Below are positions 61,640 through 64,000 of a stretch of DNA of 64,000 bases, one piece after another. Source of the DNA: Prorocentrum cordatum (lineage: Eukaryota > Sar > Dinophyceae > Prorocentrales > Prorocentraceae); NCBI GenBank assembly GCA_963575745.1, contig CAUYUJ010004692.1:375448-439447 (forward strand), given 5' to 3'. The notes beneath the pieces were generated by a model that had not been told where the DNA came from, made no database searches, and saw only the letters and a program-made list of their open reading frames with translations. The position numbers and the translations under genes were made by a program. The stretch's first letter is position 1. Every line of letters begins with the position of its first letter.

Positions 61640-62240
61640 ACGCGCGCGCGATATTGACCGATGCGAGACTGCTTCGGGCGGGATCAAATGCCCTGCGCTT
61701 CCAGCGCAGGCGGCGCCCGCGTCGCGCGAAAGTCGCGCGGCGACCGCGCCTCGGCGCCGGCCCCGTCGCGCGCCCCCCCCAGCGGGCAGCGCCCGCGCGC
61801 CAGTCGCCGGGGCTCGGCGGCGACGGCGCGCCGCCGCGAAGCGCGCGAATTGCGCGCCGCGGCCGCCCGGGGCAGCCTGCGCCGCGGCGGTCGAGGGCCC
61901 CCCCGCCCCCCAGCGAAACGACCCCGGCAATGGCCGTCGACCGACGGAGAGGGGGCGGGCATCGACCGCCGCGCCGCAGCGGTCGAAGGTGCCTCCATGC
62001 ACCGAGCGCGCCGGCGCGCCGCCGCGCGGTTCGCCCCCGCGATCGGGCTTGCGCCCGAGCGCCGGGGCGGCAGGCGTCGGGCGTCGATTGGGCCGCGGGC
62101 CAAGTCCCAGTCACGCCGGAGGAAGCCCGATGGTCAACGACCCCCAGATCCACTCCGGAGCGCAATATTTTGAGGCCCCAGGAGGTCACATAAATAAACC
62201 GGCGCCCCCACGAAATATCGGGCGCGCGGCGCGCCCGACG
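61640..62240. other. very GC-rich block, no gene supported
   Basis: Dense CGCGCC/GGCGCG words keep every frame open in both directions. Small palindromes such as GGGCGCGCGGCGCGCCC (about 62220) occur. I do not support any of the frames. Confidence 0.35.
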
Positions 62241-62975
62241 GCGTCGCCCAACGCCCCGCAAATATTGCTCATGGCCGAAAATACTTGTGCATGGCCAATT
62301 GGTGTTGTGCTTCGCCTTCCTCAAAATCGCACAATTTCGAGCGCTGGGGCGGCGGCGGAGACCGAGGCCCCTGCGCCCTCGCCGTCCTGGCGCGCTCCCC
62401 GCCGTCGCCTACTCGCGCGAAATTCACCCCCCCCTCTCAGCCCGGAAACGCTGAGCCATCATAGATCCGCGAAGGAACTCTGGCCCGGCGCGCGCGAGCC
62501 CAGCGGCCCCGCTCGATCGACAACGCGGGCCCCCTCGCACAAACCAAGCGAGAGGTGCCTTCGCGACCGCATCCGCGCCCGCGACGACGCGGAGATTTCA
62601 AACAGCATCGGACTAAGACCGCGTTGGATTTCTCGCCCAATCGCCCGCTCATTTGTTGGCCACACTCGGGGCGACAAGGAAGTCGGCGCGAACCCATTAC
62701 TGGGCCAAAACTCATAGTTTTGCACGATCAATCCATTCCAACCCCTCCGCCCCACGTCAGCCCTGGAAATTGAACATGCCCAGATAGCGTTTGCCCATCG
62801 GTCGGCGTCCTTTGCCTCGTCCTTGTTGGCATCATGGTGCCTGAGGTCGTCGTTGATAGCTTTTACCGCAGCTTCCCGATAAAGATAGTCTACATGGTCC
62901 TTTGAAGAATTGCTGCCAATCGTGTTCGTATGTCAGTCGTCGCTCAGCGTCGACATCATGATCCCCAAGTGGCTC
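62241..62975. other. spacer, nothing recognised
   Basis: Moderately GC-rich, no convincing exon. Confidence 0.3.
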
Positions 62976-62979
62976 TTGT

Positions 62980-64000
62980 TGACCTCCTGATCGGACTCCT
63001 CACTTCATGGGGCAGTGCTCTGTAGCGTGCCACTTACTGCCGCACTCCGTACATTGATATCCGCAATTATTCTCGCTATGGCCTCTTTTCTTGCCTTGCT
63101 CGTGATCCTGATTTTTCTTTTTGCGAAATTTGCCACCTCGATATTTGCATTTCCGCCGCAGTAATCATCATAGTTTCCGGGGTCTTGCTTTTCATGATAG
63201 TATGGGTATTCCTCGGCTTTATCGTGCCTATCTTCTTTTTGCCTGTAGTCCTCGTCGCTCCAATCTTCATCATCATACGGATCCGAGTAGTCCGTACTGT
63301 ACCAAAATTCATCTTCTTCATATTATTGCCGATCTGGTTTGTAGCCTGGGAATTGATCGTAGCTAGCCGTCTCATTATTTGGAATTTTCATCGTAAGGGC
63401 AATCATATATCGAAATTGTGGCAACTCTCCTCCAACTTTGAATCGTAGATCTGACAGCTGTCGTCCTGGCAGACCTGATGTTGAAACAAACCATGCTTTG
63501 CCGCTGTCGCCAATGTTGAGACCTGCGTGCTTGTCGGCTGCCGAATACAGGCGCTCCCATTCGACAAAGTAGCTGGAGAAATCCATATCGTAGGGTTCCG
63601 TGAAACAAAAGAACTTGCCGAGACTGGTCCAGGCCAAATCCTGATCGCCCAGGCAGTGGATTTCCATAAACTTTGCGATGAAAGCGTTGACTCCTAGAGG
63701 ATAAGCTGGTGCAGCCTCTTGGCCGCTCGGACCCATGATGGCGGCGTGGGCGTCCAGAGAAACTGTTTCATTTCTGTTGTAGCTGGCGATCTGTGCTGTG
63801 TTGGGATCTGACCGCTGAAGAATCAAACCGTGGGTACTCCGTAGAGCACCTTCTTACAGTCGAGACACGATCGCAGGCCCAATCTGACCATGATCCAGCT
63901 TGGCAAGCCTTCCCCCGATCGCGAAATTATCCTTGTACTCCTTGGTTGGGTAAGACCTTGGCGTCCAACCTGGGGGCACATCCTTCGTATACCGACGAAG
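62980..64000 (-). pseudogene. Ty1/copia-like Gag with zinc knuckle, broken, runs off the window
   Basis: Minus-strand, from the right edge: DVPPGWTPRSYPTKEYKDNF and LAKLDHGQIGPAIVSRL, then a stop codon near 63856, then the main frame 63826-63323 with PYDMDFSSYFVEWERLYSAA and IGDSGKAWFVSTSGLPGRQL, a TAA at 63323, an acidic stretch in the same frame (EEDEFWYSTDYSDPYDDEDW), then after a change of frame a basic stretch and a zinc knuckle CTECGSKWHATEHC (C-x2-C-x4-H-x4-C, about 63045-63003). This is the order of a copia-type Gag. Two in-frame stops and one frameshift show that it is decayed. Confidence 0.6.

Noticed and set aside
61500-62717. Several 200-270-codon frames on both strands
   Set aside because: Extreme GC keeps stops rare; frames overlap on both strands and have Arg/Ala/Pro composition without motifs.

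Overview
This window looks like a piece of a large, repeat-bloated, GC-rich nuclear genome of a dinoflagellate (Prorocentrum- or Symbiodiniaceae-like; the genus is a guess). The reasons are: every coding stretch I can recognise lies on the minus strand (unidirectional gene order); exons are short; one well-supported intron has GC-AG ends beside several GT-AG introns; there are Ty1/copia-like Gag and integrase remnants and LINE-type zinc-finger fragments of the sort common in dinoflagellates; and most of the DNA is micro-, mini- and satellite repeat. There is no prokaryotic operon, rRNA or CRISPR array. A 100-bp run of N at 16270-16369 is a scaffold gap, so order across it is not guaranteed.

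Layout. 0-15 kb: short minus-strand exons of at least two or three unidentified genes, separated by long introns or spacers rich in (GGA)n on the plus strand (pyrimidine-rich on the coding strand), plus palindromic CTGACGTCAG arrays. 15.4-24.6 kb: microsatellites, the gap, and two satellite arrays of ~101-103-bp units (17.3-20.15 and 21.1-22.35 kb). 24.8-29.5 kb: a TIR element, a LINE zinc-finger fragment, degenerate 'GGCCCCAAGA' repeats and a 1.67-kb palindrome. 30.4-33 kb: exons of an unidentified minus-strand gene and several small inverted-repeat elements. 35.0-35.5 kb: the last two exons of a superfamily-1-type helicase gene, followed upstream by a 90-bp x ~18 array. 39.8-41.2 kb: two retroelement-like ORFs. 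43.2-45.9 kb: a nearly complete MATE-family transporter in four exons. 46-51.4 kb: foldback elements, MITEs and trinucleotide tracts. 51.5-64 kb: decayed Ty1/copia-like fragments (integrase ~54.4-55.3 kb, Gag ~63-64 kb) split by degenerate repeats.

The most interesting signal is a class of short introns whose two ends are inverted repeats of each other, abutting or spanning the splice sites: all three MATE introns, the helicase GC-AG intron, the introns at 3436-3578 and 8781-9076, and a two-copy family at 5410-5528 and 30605-30720. This is the architecture expected of introners (introns made by small DNA transposons). Longer pyrimidine-rich introns in the same window lack it. A second signal is that three satellite arrays of two unrelated unit types end in the same 3' module, and two of them share a 5' module, as if the arrays were bodies of one kind of element.

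All exon joins were worked out by eye from reading frame and splice dinucleotides, without transcript data. Gene functions are given only for the MATE transporter, the helicase C-terminus and the retroelements.
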